Source: Cornus controversa (Eukaryota; Streptophyta; Magnoliopsida; Cornales; Cornaceae). From it: 64,000 bases of DNA. Every line of letters begins with the position of its first letter. The stretch's first letter is position 1. The stretch is taken from assembly GCA_026545225.1 (NCBI GenBank), contig CM048849.1:48715836-48779835 (forward strand). Reading direction: 5' to 3'. The notes beneath the pieces were generated by a model. The model had not been told where the DNA came from. It saw nothing but the letters and a program-made list of their open reading frames with translations, and did no database searches. Positions 44,626 to 55,353 of the stretch are shown here, in pieces. A program made the translations under genes and the position numbers.

Positions 44626-46767
44626 AATGCAACTTGCTTGGCAGTATTTGAGTATGCGGAATAGTGTTGGTGATGATCTGTTTTCTTCATTAATGAAACT
44701 GCAGGAGGAGGAGATAAAGAACAAGGCAGAGAAGGTTGAATATGCTGAGCAGCGGCTAACAACTTTGGGTTTGGAGTTGAAGGTAAGCTTTAGGCCCCTG
44801 GACCATGTAGACTGATTCTACAATGTTACATCATGCACGCACTCACCACATGCACGTGCAAGAGCAATCACAATAAAGTCATCTTATGTGTTTCCATATG
44901 CTACACTTGCACGGAATCCACAGATGATCTGTTAATTTATAGGATGTGGATGATATGATGGGATTGATCGATAAATGTACAGTGTACAGTGAGGAATATA
45001 GTGTGGTGTATGGTATATTTGTGGCTGGCAATTTTACCTGAGAATCCGTAATTAGCAAAAATTTGGTGTAGGGGTGGGTATGGATAGATGCATAAAGCTG
45101 ATGTGGCTCAGGGTGGGATAGAATTTAACCAACCCTGCATCGCCCCCAATTAGGGAAGTTATATAAGGTCTCTTCTCTGACATGGACTTAGAGACTTGGC
45201 AACATGCGCCATGCCTCTATATTTCTCTCGCAAGTTGTAGACATCGAAACTTGTATGCCTTGCGTGTCTGCATTTCATGTGGCATTTAATGTGAAGTTAT
45301 AGGACAATCTGCTCCTGTACATTGGTGCCTTGTGTTGATATGATTACAAATTTTTTAGTTGTCTTGTGCCCCCGCATCTGGGTCTGGACAGGTCGATGCA
45401 ATATTTTTTCTGTTCAGGGGACGGAGATGTAGGTGCCCCATCCAAACAGGCCCTATTCGATTCCCTAGTCAAAATAATAGTAATTTTGGTGGATGGTTAT
45501 AGCTAGGTGGTATACCTTTTGTTACAGATTCCTATTGAAAATATAAAAATCTAGATTTTGCGGTCACTCTATGCTCATATATTGATTATTAATTCATAAA
45601 ATGGTTGGGCGGCAGTATCATTTTTATACTAGGGATACAGATTCAGTCATGCGCATTCTTTATGTAGCAAGATGTGTTAATATTTTGATGGTGGTGGCTT
45701 ATTGTATCCTGTCCTCTTTGCAGACTGCTGAGTCAAAGATAAAGAACTATGATATAGAAATATCAACCTTGAAGCTTGAAGTTAAGGAATTGGGTGAGAG
45801 GTTAGAAACAGTAAATGCTACTGCACAATCATTCGAAAGAGAAGCTAGGATACTGGAACAAGAAAAAATCCATCTTGAGCAAAAGTACAGTTCTGAATTC
45901 AATAGGTTTGAGGAAGTCCAGGAAAGGTGTAGAATTGCTGAAAGAGAAGCTAAAAGAGCTACAGCGTTGGCTGATAAGGCACGGACTGAAGCAGTCACTC
46001 TGCAAAAGGAAAAGAGTGAGATTCAGCGAATAGCAATGGAAAGATTGGCTCAAATTGAAAGAGCTGAGAGGCATATTGAAAATTTGGAGAGGCAGAAAGC
46101 TGACCTGGCTGATGAAGTAGCAAGATTCCGTATCTCTGAGATGGGTGCTGTTTCCAAAGTTGCAATGCTGGAGGCACGGGTCGAAGAAAGGGAGAAAGAA
46201 ATAGAGTCACTGTTGAATTCTAACAATGAAGAAAGGGCTAGTACGGTTCAAGTCCTTGAGAGTCTTTTGGAGACTGAGCGTGCAGCATGTGTAGAAGCAA
46301 ACAGGAGGGCGGAAGCACTCTCTCTTCAGCTGCAAGGCACACAAGGAAAACTTGATTTACTCCAGCAGCAGTTGACATCAGTTCGTCTCAATGAAACAGC
46401 ATTAGGTAGCAAGCTCAAGACTGCTTCCCATGGGAAACGATCTAGGGTAGATGACTATGACATGGGTTTGGAGTCTGTTCACGATATGGACTATAATGAC
46501 AACATAATCAGTGGGTATAAGAGGTCCAAGGTTACAAATAGTCCTTTAAAGTTCACGCAGCCAGAAGATGGTGGTTCAGTGTTTAAGGGTGATGAAGAAA
46601 ACCAGAGTCAACAAACCAACTCAGAAGATTATACAAGGTTCACCGTGCAGAAACTTAAGCAAGAACTCACGAAACATAATTTTGGGTCTGAGCTGCTTCA
46701 CTTGAGGAATCCTAACAAGAAAGACATCCTAGCTCTTTATGAGAAACATGTTCTCCAGAAGTCCTAA
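31438..46767 (+). CDS. GBPL3: Guanylate-binding-like large GTPase, GBPL3 orthologue (14 exons, 1063 aa)
   Basis: Plant dynamin-superfamily GTPase. Arabidopsis GBPL3 assembles immune-induced nuclear condensates that recruit transcription machinery. Exons: 31438-31686, 35527-35688, 35990-36055, 36239-36382, 36535-36648, 37068-37169, 37298-37483, 38893-38982, 39067-39201, 40975-41097, 43815-43900, 43974-44586, 44705-44782, 45724-46767. All are GT-AG and in frame, with phase 0 except 11/12. GTPase motifs: P-loop GRSRQGKS (71-78), CTKGLW with Thr101, DSEG (127-130), and the GBP-type RD pair (Arg207-Asp208) split by intron 4. A helical GBP_C part follows, then a long coiled coil (about 495-950), a basic GKRSR patch, and a SAP-like end FTVQKLKQELTKHN. 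Length is close to Arabidopsis. The ATG was chosen because it gives the conserved MRFF start and no in-frame ATG lies upstream. Confidence 0.93.
31687..34149 (+). other. GBPL3: GBPL3 intron 1, left part
   Basis: Non-coding, AT-rich. The 3.8-kb first intron runs 31687-35526. No conserved element or hidden exon was identified in this part. Small frames here (for example 31961-32197) lack domains. Confidence 0.6.
34150..34907 (-). mobile_element. Copia-type LTR or LTR fragment in GBPL3 intron 1
   Basis: On the minus strand the block starts TGTTGGGAATTGTGTC (34907), a common copia LTR beginning. It has a TATA-like CTCTATAAATAG (34767-34778) and short tandem AACTCTTGCGTAGAGG units (34612-34675), followed by an R/U5-like part with GAACCACGC (about 34415). 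A purine-rich GGAGGCTC lies just outside the start. The left end and target duplication are unresolved, so it is either a solo LTR or a truncated element. It sits antisense to the gene. Confidence 0.55.
38806..38849. repeat. (AT)n microsatellite in GBPL3 intron 7
   Basis: A pure TA run close to the acceptor of exon 8 (acceptor at 38892). Confidence 0.95.
39202..40974 (+). other. GBPL3: GBPL3 intron 9
   Basis: 1.8 kb of AT-rich non-coding DNA with no repeat or gene recognised. Confidence 0.6.
41098..43814 (+). other. GBPL3: GBPL3 intron 10
   Basis: 2.7 kb. No exon, repeat array or LTR ends recognised. The open frames (for example 43366-43557, 43621-43881) show no domain and are not supported as genes. 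Confidence 0.6.
44593..44622. repeat. (CT)n microsatellite next to GBPL3 exon 12 donor
   Basis: A pyrimidine dinucleotide run starting about 6 bp after the splice donor at 44587. Confidence 0.95.
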
Positions 46768-47025
46768 TGTTTCGATTGTTTGTGAAGGTTGGATTGCAGG
46801 CAGTTTAAGATCTATTAAGCAACACAAATCCTCTAGGGCGGTTGGTTGACTCAGTGTTAATAGAGTTGGGAACATCTTGTGGTGCAGCCAAAATTTTTAA
46901 CATTTTGGCGGCCACTTTCAACAATTCTAAAGCTCGTTTGGAAATGTTTGTGTTTGTGGTAGTGAAGGAAATATAATTTTACTGAATGTTGTAATTAATG
47001 ATAATGAAGTTCTAACGACTTGTGC

Positions 47026-47080
<55 letters not shown>
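46768..47080 (+). other. GBPL3: GBPL3 3' UTR and downstream microsatellite
   Basis: The region after the stop is the likely 3' UTR (to about 47010). A (CT)n then (AT)n run fills 47030-47080. No clear polyadenylation signal was chosen. Confidence 0.5.
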
Positions 47081-47224
47081 GGAAGTGATATTCTACATTT
47101 ACACTCTCATCTTAAAGGCAATGACATTTCTAGCCCTAACTTTACAAGTGGATGATTATTATTTTTCAAATTACACAAATACCCTTTCTGATTTCTCTCT
47201 CTCTCTTATATTTAATGTTTTTGG

Positions 47225-47655
47225 TTTCTTTTGATTGTCAATTTTAAAAAGGCACTCCTAAGCGCAGAAAGCAGTGAGCCGGGGGCCTAGCGTTGATTCA
47301 TTCTTCTTCCCAGTTCCCAGAACGGAGAATAGAAATTCATGTTGTTGATTAACCTTTTTCAGAGCACAGGGCAGATGGGAAGAATAGCTATCTTTCGTAT
47401 CCAAGCAGCAAGGGCGTTAAGGCTTTCTTTTCTTGCTTGAATCAACGGCCTACCAGGGCAAGCTTACTAATCAATCCCCGAACCATCGTTAGTCTTTTCT
47501 TTTCCTCAAGAACCTCCAGGTATTTCACCGTGCCTATCTATTCTTGAGCCAAGCCTTTTTGTACGATTTAGGTGGCCCTTTATTAAAGATTAAGCAAGAG
47601 AGTAGAGTGGAGTAGGTTTCAAGGAGCTGGGCAGAAGGATAAGTCCTATCTATAA
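47225..47655. other. Possible mitochondrial-DNA insertion (NUMT)
   Basis: The base composition jumps to near-balanced within DNA that is about 70% AT on both sides. The texture (GCAGCAAGGGCGTTAAGG, GAACCATCGTTAGTC, GAGCTGGGCAGAAGG) resembles plant mitochondrial intergenic DNA. No mitochondrial gene is recognisable. The call rests on composition and general resemblance only. Confidence 0.3.
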
Positions 47656-48082
47656 AACAAATATAAAAAAAGTTATATATTTTGACATGATCAAAAAAAT
47701 AACATTATCTATGTTGAATAAACCCCAAAAAAAAAAACACTAAAAATATATTATCTTTGTTAAATAAATTATTTCTTTTGACAGGAACAGAAAACAAAAT
47801 ACCCAGTTTTTTTTATCTTTATTGAATAAATTATTTCTTTTCACATGATAAAAAAGAAAAAAAGTACACTATGCAAAAAGAAAAAAGGAGCTAATTTTTT
47901 TTAATCTTAATTCTCTTTTGATAGGGCCCAAAAAAAGTTCTCTCTTGAATAAATTATCTCCTTGAACAAGACCTAAAAAAAAGGTTATCTATGTGAATAA
48001 ATTATTTTTTGATTGGACAAAAAAAAAAAAAATGTACCCAAGAAAAAAATTATCTCTTTTGACATGAATAAAAAAAAAGTAA

Positions 48083-48328
48083 TTAGGCTTCGTTTGTTTC
48101 GACATAAAATATTTACTGAAAAGTATTTCTGAAAATTTTTGGTGCTTGGTAGCATCAACCAAGCTAGCTATTCAATATTTTACGAATTAGTTGCATCAAT
48201 CCAAACATTTTTGGCGTGAAAATGTTTTACGAGTAAAACATTTTTCCTTTTAAAATATGCAATCAAACAGAGAAAATTTTTAGAATATTTTTGAGAAAAT
48301 ATTTTTCGTCTAAACAAACGGAGCCTAA
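48083..48328. mobile_element. 246-bp MITE with inverted ends
   Basis: The left TTAGGCTTCGTTTGTTTCGA pairs with the right end, which on the minus strand reads TTAGGCTCCGTTTGTTTAGA. Pairing continues into AAAATATTT. It is non-coding and could fold into a long hairpin. The target duplication is unclear. Confidence 0.75.
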
Positions 48329-49019
48329 AGGAAGTAAAGAATCTAAAAAGAGTCAAAAATTTATAATATAAAGGGTAGTTATGGTATTATAAAATTAAAG
48401 GTAATGCATTAATGACTTTAGGACTTTTTTGTCATTTTATTTTTCTTAAAAAATAAGTGGAGTACAATCGAAGAAAATACGAGTGCGAATATCACCTCCC
48501 TCGTAGAAACACATATATATGGGGGAGGCAAATAATGAATTAATGTTAGTCAATTAATTGAAGCCAAGATCTTTGCAATCTAGTTGTATGAAATACCATT
48601 AGTATTGCTGAAGCTTTCCGAGATGTTTAAAATTTAAGAATATTTTTATTAAAGAAAAACTTATAAATCTTGTAATGATACTAGAAGTAAAGAGTTGGTT
48701 TGTATATATATATATATATATAACCTGAGAAGTGTTTGCACGCGGCAAGGGTTTTGCAAATGATCTTTTTGAATGTATACAAACTGAAAAGGCGTATTTG
48801 GATTAAAAATCATTTTTAATAAAAGAATATTTTTGAATATTTTTGAAGAAATCCATACCTTATGATATTTCATAAATTACATCGTTATCATTCTTGTTTT
48901 AATCTCATGTGAATTACATCGCTCACGTGAATTCAATTCTTTTAGTGAGTGTGAGAATACAAACTATACATGAATCTTAATGATAACACTAAAACCTACA
49001 AGATATGGAAATTTACTCT

Positions 49020-49021
<2 letters not shown>

Positions 49022-49062
<41 letters not shown>
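49022..49062. repeat. (AT)n microsatellite downstream of NAC gene
   Basis: A pure TA run, 210 bp past the NAC stop (gene on minus strand), in its likely 3' flank. Confidence 0.95.
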
Positions 49063-49064
<2 letters not shown>

Positions 49065-49270
49065 TGCCATAGTCCACCTAAAGACAACACTACTCTTATG
49101 CCCATACCCCTTTACACAAACCACCACCCATCACATTCATCCTCCCTCATTTAAATCTCAGTCTTAACTTACTTGACTATATATATATATATAGGGTGCA
49201 CATCAACAGAAAAACTAAAAATCGATCATCAGTTCTTGTCAATATCTTTTCTCGATCTATTCAATTAATG

Positions 49271-52200
49271 CTAGTCCATATCTATCAAATCCTCTCCAAC
49301 TTTTCTTTTCTTGAATTGTGTGGGTAGATAAATGAATGAAGAGTCATCACCTTGAACAACCAAATTTGGAATCAATTGAGGTGGGCTCTCTCTATTTTGC
49401 CTTCCAATGTTGTAAGAGATAAAAGAAGGATTGTAATACTGATCCACAAAGGCCGTGTTCTTGATCACAACACTATCATCATGCCCACTTTGGCTGTTGT
49501 TTGATCTTTTTTTAAGTACTGATTCTTTGTTACTCAAACTGCATTGTCTAGGCTGTGTTTGGTAGAAAACCTTTGAAACCACTATTTCCCCATCTCTCTC
49601 TTCCTCATTATCGCCAAGATGGTACTGGTGCATTACCCAGTTTGTCTTCTCGGGCTTCCTTTGCCTGCCATAGTTGGTGTAGAGCACTAGTATCTTCTTA
49701 AACCCTCTCACTCCTCCATGGATGAAAATTGGCCTAGTCTTGCCTGTTTTATGCCATCTTGTCTCGCCCCCAAGAGCATCCGTGTGCACCTTTCTTCGTT
49801 TCCTGGTTCCGGTTGTGTATGCCTTTGAAGGCCGATGAAAGAAGTGACGAATTTGGCCATCTTTGCTCACTCCTGCAAGATCAGATTAGGCACATCAAGA
49901 ATAGTTAGATGTATAAACAAGGGACTTGTGAACATTGACAATAAACTTGGTATTAGTAGACTGTGTTTTCAAATATATGAATGAAGTGGCTTTAGTAGGA
50001 TAAAAGTTAGCAGATTATGAACTGCACTTAACTAATTCGATCCCAATGGTAACCAAACCAATCCGAACCACACAAAACTGTCAATTTGAACTAAATTCAA
50101 GTATTATCTCCAACATATACATAACAGTTTTAACATTAACAAAAAATACCAACATAAATAATAACATAATGTGATGACATCAGCACTTGTAGAAGCATCC
50201 ACGCAGCATAAAAACATAGCTTTAGCATAATTGTAACCACGAAGCAATCTAACTGATGTTCAGACATTTCACGAAAGCTTGCTCTTGCATCTATGGTTTA
50301 CCACCTCTGGATTGAGAGAAATGCTAGGCTATTCAAAGGCGAACGACTTGCCTTCTTCATGCCTCCATCCCCCACCACGACCGCCAGATCACCAAGCCTG
50401 ATAGCTCCAATACCATGGGTTGATCACCTCGAACTTGGAACGACCTGAATGACCACCTAGCCGTTATAACGACTAATTGATTATGCCCCTTTTTGTGCTT
50501 CTGGGCCTGTTGTCTTGGTCCAAACTTTTTTTGGGCCAAATATTTTTATTTTCTTTTTGAGTTGGTGTCACAGTCGACGTGCCTCGCACTATGTAGATAT
50601 TTTTCTGCTTTGCACACTTTTCGCTCGATATTCACAATTTTTTTCAAAACGCACAGTTAAAGGATTTTCATGTGGGATATCACAATCACTCCCTCTTGGG
50701 ACCTAGCGTCCTCGCCGGCTTGACCTGCATGGGCTTGTGCAAGTTTTCCCATTTTTGTCATAGTTTTTTCTCAAAACGTGTCTAAACAGTTAAGGGGTGT
50801 CCACACATATAAGTGCCAACAAACTCTTCCCCCAAGCGATATTGTACGTTACAATCACTCTCTCTTGGGACCCAACATCTACACTAGCCTGACCCGCGAC
50901 TACACAATCGCATTGCTTTGTGCACACTTCCCCCATTTCCAACATGATTTCTCTCAAAACGCGTCTACATAGTTAAGGGGTGTGCACATATATAAACGCC
51001 AACAACCTCGCTCCCCAAGAGATGTGAACGTCACAATCACCCCTTCTTGGGACCCAAGAGCGCTTCCCTATTTCTGGCATGATTTTTCTCAAAACACGTC
51101 TACACAGTTAGGGGGTGTCCACACATATAAAAGCCAACAACATCTCTCCCTCAAGCAATGTGAACGTCACAATTACCCCTTTTTGGGACCCTTTCCTCCA
51201 TTTCTGGCATTTTTTTTTCAAAATGCAGCTACACAGTTAGGGGTTGTCCACACATATAAGTGTCAACAACTTCTCTCACCTAAGCGATGTGAACACCACA
51301 ATCACCCCTTCTTGGGACACAGTGTCCTCATTGGCCTGATCCGCGTCTACACAATTAAGAGGTGTTCACACATATAAGTGCCAAAGCCTCTCTCCTCCCT
51401 CCAAGCGATGTGAGATGTCACAATCACTCCTCTGGGGACCAGAACCCTCATTAGCCTGACCTATGTCTACACAATTAGGGGGTGTCCATACATATAAATG
51501 CCAATAACCTCTCCCTCCCCCCCGTTCCAAATTACATGGGACGTCACAATCACTTCCTATTGAGACCTAGCGTCCTCGATGGCCTGACCTGCGTCTACAC
51601 AATTAGAGGGTGTCCACACATATAAGTACCAACAACCTTTCCCCTTAAGCGATGTGGGATGTCACAATCACCATCTCTTGGGACTAGCGTCCTTACTAGC
51701 CTGACCAGTATGGGCTTGTACACGCTTCTCTCATTTTCAGCTTGGAATTATCTCAAATACCATTTGTTACAACTCGCCCCCCACTATGTAGCTATTGTAC
51801 GCTTTGCACACTATTCTCTCGGTGTTCACAATTTTTATCAAAACGCATCTACATAGTTAGGAGGTGTCCACACATATAAGTGCTAACAACCTCTCCTCAA
51901 GACAATGAGGAACATCACAGTTTAACCTCAAGCTCTCCACATGTACAAATTTACTTGTATATATATATAATTGTTTGATCCTTTAGGGAAAAAAATGAAA
52001 AAATGGCCAAAAAAACTACAAAAAAAAATGGTAAAGATGAATATTATGCATGGATATGTGAGAAAGAACTAATTTTAGACACACACACAAAAAAAAGTGA
52101 CAACTAAGCTAATTTGAAAATGATAAACTATAGAGAGCTCATCAAAAAATGTCTAATGTTCACGCACACGTGCACGCACACACACACACACACATGCACA

Positions 52201-54761
52201 TCAGTAATTGAATCCATTTGGATGATTTTTTTAAAAATAGAATCATAATCGAATCGATACTCCTTTAGAACCGAACCAATCCACATGGATCAAATTGGTT
52301 CAAATTAGATCACAGTTTGAATCTGATTTCTGTGCACCCCTACTAAAACATTAGAATATAATCAGTGGAAATAATAATATATGAATATGTCGTTCTTATG
52401 AAGAAATCTATTATGTAACTCTCCAAGATAGGTAGGGAATATTTGCTATTCATCAAATCAAATAGGGATAACTGGGTCAAAATCAAGGTTTTGTCTAGTT
52501 GAGTTTGGGAATATAATTTGGTAGTGTTCCCTCAATGAAGAGGTTAAAAATTTTGGAAACCACTTTTTGGGGAATATAATTAAATCGAAGAAATAATAAG
52601 AATATTTTTAGTGAGAGCATCTTTATATTGCTTATTAGCAAATTATTTTATTAATCAATAAGAAAACAATGTTGTATTTGCTAAACTTTATGAATTCGGA
52701 GTTGTTCTATTGTTTACTTTCACAACTTCTGCTTTGTTAACTAAACCTTGTTGGTATTGATGATCCGGCATTTGCCACGTGTGCTCATATGACATTTTCT
52801 TAATACTAATTTGACTTTTTCATAGAATCGCGAGGACGTGGCAATTGGGGTCCCCACTAAAAGAGGGACCTCGAGCCACCTCATTCTTGAAGACGACGTG
52901 AGGAGTACCAAAAAAGGGCTCACAGACCCCTCCAAAGATTATAAACCAATCTTTTATGGTGAAGAGTTCCTCCCTACGGATAAGCCTCGGTTGGTGATGA
53001 GCTCCTCTCTACGGATAAAACGTTGCGAATGTCCTCTTTACGGATCAACCTCCATAATCCAAGGAGGCACTCCTCTCTACGGATAAAATCTTGCGATAAG
53101 CTCCTCTCTACGGATAAACCTCGAATGAGTCTTTTTCCTTTCATTAGGATAAGCCTCGGATGGTGATGAGTTACTTTTTATAGATAAACATCACGGGATG
53201 TCCTCTCTACGGATCAACCTCCTTGAAGCGATGAGACACTCATCTCTACGAATAAAACTTTGCGAAGGTCCTCTCTATGGATTAACCTCCTTAAGACGAG
53301 GAGTTTCTCTATACGGATAAACCTCGCGACATTCCGAGCTCCTACGGGGGGTGAGAGCTCGGATCACTGCCTTATGGGAACCAATGGTTTGAGTTCGGTA
53401 GCTGGAGTACATGGTACGCTAAATAAACGGTGGACCCTATCTCTAGCTAGGATGGGCTCCCTACACTGTTAATTGCCCTATTATAAAGGAAAGAAGAGAA
53501 CCCTTGTAAGATGAGAGAACCTCTTTTGACCATGTAATCCCAGCCCTTGTTTTGTAGATATTTACCATATCAAAACATCGACCGTTGATGGGAGAGGCAT
53601 TTTTGTCTATAAATAGAGGAAGAAAATGAGAAAAGAGATCATCAAAAAAACAACAAACAAAACCTTTTGAATCTATAGTCTTCTTCAAACATAGAATCAG
53701 AAAATTTCCCTCCAACTCTTCTAAGAATCCACATAGAGCAGTGGATTCTCTGCGACAGCTTGTACTCTTACCAGAACTCGTACTTTCTGACGACCATCAT
53801 TGTGAAAAATTTGATCTCAATTTTCAGGACCTACTACAAACAGACCTTAATTGTCATCTTATATATTCTTCATGCAAAACAATTCATTTTGCTTGTATGT
53901 ATAGCATTGCTTCAATCCTAACTCACTGACAATGTAGCTTTTGTTGGGTCTAATACAACAAATAGTGCTGTATTATCCAGTTAGGGAAGTACTAATTAAT
54001 CAACCATGCATTAAAATCTTTCGAGTAGTGATAATAGAGTTATCAAGTCTCACGTACTATAATGCATCGGTGAAAATATCATTTTCCTTTTATAAATCAT
54101 GAGGCCAAATGCACAATATATACCTCATTATACTTTATCATATATATATGAGGGAGAGTCTTGGAACAACAAGACATATATGCGTACCCTAACTAGTTAA
54201 TAAGAGGCCATTGAAGAAGATTATTAAAGTGTTTTTAAGTGCTCTAGATTATTGCAGGCCATGCTCGATGTCCTTTTTCTTCCATGAGTGTTCTGAAGAA
54301 AAAATAAAAACAAGAAAGAAAAACTAATATAACACCTACTTATTTGGGAAAAAGAAAATCTGGAGGAAGTTTCTGCTTTCTAATTTTGCCTTGTACTGTA
54401 CCTGTCCCACCCAAATTACCACCCACTAATTCCATTCTTTTGGTTTATCAATTTGCTTAAAAGAATGATGAGAAAAGCAGATCAGGCAATCATTCTTATT
54501 TTATTTATTTTTTTGATTATATAAAACCATATCAAATATTCCTTGAACCCTTGTCATATCAAGAATATTATGAGCATATATATATGTTTCCATATAAGTT
54601 TTACCCAATACAACTGATCTAATTAAATTAAGAGGCTATATGCATGAAACACACACACATATATATATAATTAAATTAAAGGGTTGTTGAAGATATGTCA
54701 CCTGGTAGCTTCTCTGGGTGAGTGTAGCAAATTCCAGTTTCTCCCTCAAGTGTAGGAATAA

Positions 54762-54846
<85 letters not shown>

Positions 54847-55353
54847 GGGTTGTTGAAGATATATCACCTGGTAGCTTCTCTGGGTGAGTGTAGCAAATTC
54901 CAGTTTCTCCCTCAAGTGTAGGAATAAATTCATCGATAAGAGGATGAAGTACTTTGTGGGTATTAGACAACACCTTCGCCTCTAAATGTTCAATAATTTC
55001 TTGGTCAGTCGGATCGAACTTCACTCCCGCTGGTAGCCCCGGCAGCTCATGTATCCCCGCGGCCTAATTCAATAATTAATTTTACTAACAATTATATATG
55101 AAGCATTTAAAAAATATGCATACACGCATATTTATATAAGAAGATCTGTGATCATATATATATATATATATATATGCACACACATATACACACACACACA
55201 AACCTGATCTAGTAATTCTATGTCATAGCCACATGAAGGGCATGTTATGGTACGAATTTTATGGACTTTTGAGTCAATAATAGTCTTTTCTTTAGAAGAA
55301 GGTGAGGTTATTTGGATGGCACTTTCAACGTTGGATTCACTGCACCATGTCAT
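49271..55353 (-). CDS. NAC073: NAC domain transcription factor, NAC073/SND2 type (3 exons, 315 aa)
   Basis: NAC073/SND2 relatives activate secondary cell-wall genes (cellulose, xylan) downstream of master NACs. Exons on the minus strand: 55353-55204 (50 codons), 55063-54868 (65 codons plus 1 nt) and 49872-49271 (2 nt plus 199 codons and stop). The join makes a Gly codon in KLPG-VSKDG. Landmarks: Zn-ribbon-like CPSCGYD near residue 40, the group's lead-in [69 protein letters not shown], and [12 protein letters not shown] closing the NAC domain. The C-terminus is variable and ends [14 protein letters not shown]. The ATG at 55353 was chosen because it gives the family start MTWC; the upstream frame has no ATG. 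Length fits Arabidopsis NAC073 (about 305 aa). SND3/NAC010 is the closest alternative. Confidence 0.9.
49873..50284 (-). other. NAC073: NAC intron 2, part next to exon 3
   Basis: AT-rich non-coding DNA. Intron 2 is 5.0 kb (49873-54867). Nothing else is recognised in this section. Confidence 0.6.
50285..50355 (+). mobile_element. Tiny LINE remnant
   Basis: One frame reads [14 protein letters not shown], like the conserved segment near the C-terminus of plant L1-type LINE polyproteins. It is too short for more, and the flanks do not extend it. Confidence 0.45.
50480..51930. repeat. Degenerate tandem repeat array in NAC intron 2
   Basis: A unit of about 100-130 bp is repeated roughly ten to twelve times. 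Its landmarks are GGGGTGTCCACACATATAAG, GCCAACAACCTCTC, AAGCGATGTG, GTCACAATCACC and TTGGGACC. Spacing and sequence drift strongly. Two units near 50555-50650 and 51755-51850 also carry ACTATGTAG...TTTGCACAC...TCTCG...TTCACAATTTTT. The type resembles a widespread dispersed plant repeat, here amplified locally. Confidence 0.85.
52200..52345. mobile_element. Fragment of hAT-like MITE (candidate)
   Basis: Ends GATTTCTGTGCACCCCTA. The complement starts TAGGGGTGCACAG, as in plant hAT-type MITEs. The inside is rich in ATCGAATCGAT and CCGAACC blocks. The left end was not found. Confidence 0.35.
52740..53770 (+). mobile_element. LTR-like element remnant with CTACGGATAA repeats
   Basis: The left part (52950-53330) repeats CTCTCTACGGATAAA and CTCCTCTCTACGGAT every 40-60 bp. 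The right part has a TATA-like GTCTATAAATAGAGG (53607-53621) and then a stretch like a transcript leader to about 53760, the layout of a U3-R-U5 LTR. It carries no coding and no sure ends. It lies in NAC intron 2, antisense to the gene. Confidence 0.45.
53771..54660 (-). other. NAC073: NAC intron 2, AT-rich section
   Basis: No gene or repeat with clear ends is seen. The short frame 53741-53929 is taken as chance. Confidence 0.5.
54669..54766 (-). repeat. NAC073: Duplicated piece of NAC exon 2 with its splice donor
   Basis: A near-identical copy of 54837-54932, which holds the last 65 bp of exon 2 and the donor side of intron 2. In the decoy the donor reads CAG|GTGACA against CAG|GTGATA in the real exon. 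The copy lies downstream in the intron and is split from the original by an (AC)n(AT)n run. Confidence 0.93.
54767..54840. repeat. (AC)n(AT)n compound microsatellite
   Basis: An AC run to about 54801 followed by a TA run to about 54840, exactly between the two copies of the duplicated exon end. Confidence 0.97.
55064..55203 (-). other. NAC073: NAC intron 1
   Basis: A 140-bp intron with donor GTTTGT and acceptor TTAG. It contains (AC)n and (AT)n stretches near 55155-55200. Confidence 0.8.

Larger units (their letters stand above)
47081..48500. mobile_element. MITE-family element, second copy with foreign insert (candidate)
   Basis: The right end (minus strand: GGGAGGTGATATTCGCACTC) and about 90 bp inward are clearly the same family as the MITE at 22147-23030, including GATTGTACTCCACTT. 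The left end GGAAGTGATATTCTACATTT at 47081 is a weaker match but shares the AATGACA motif inside. No target duplication is visible, so the left end is tentative. Between the ends are a GC-richer block (47225-47650), AT-rich low-complexity DNA and another small MITE (48083-48328). Confidence 0.5.

Noticed and set aside
44308..44762. Antisense frames over GBPL3 exon 12-13
   Set aside because: Shadows of the coiled-coil exons and a (GA)n run.
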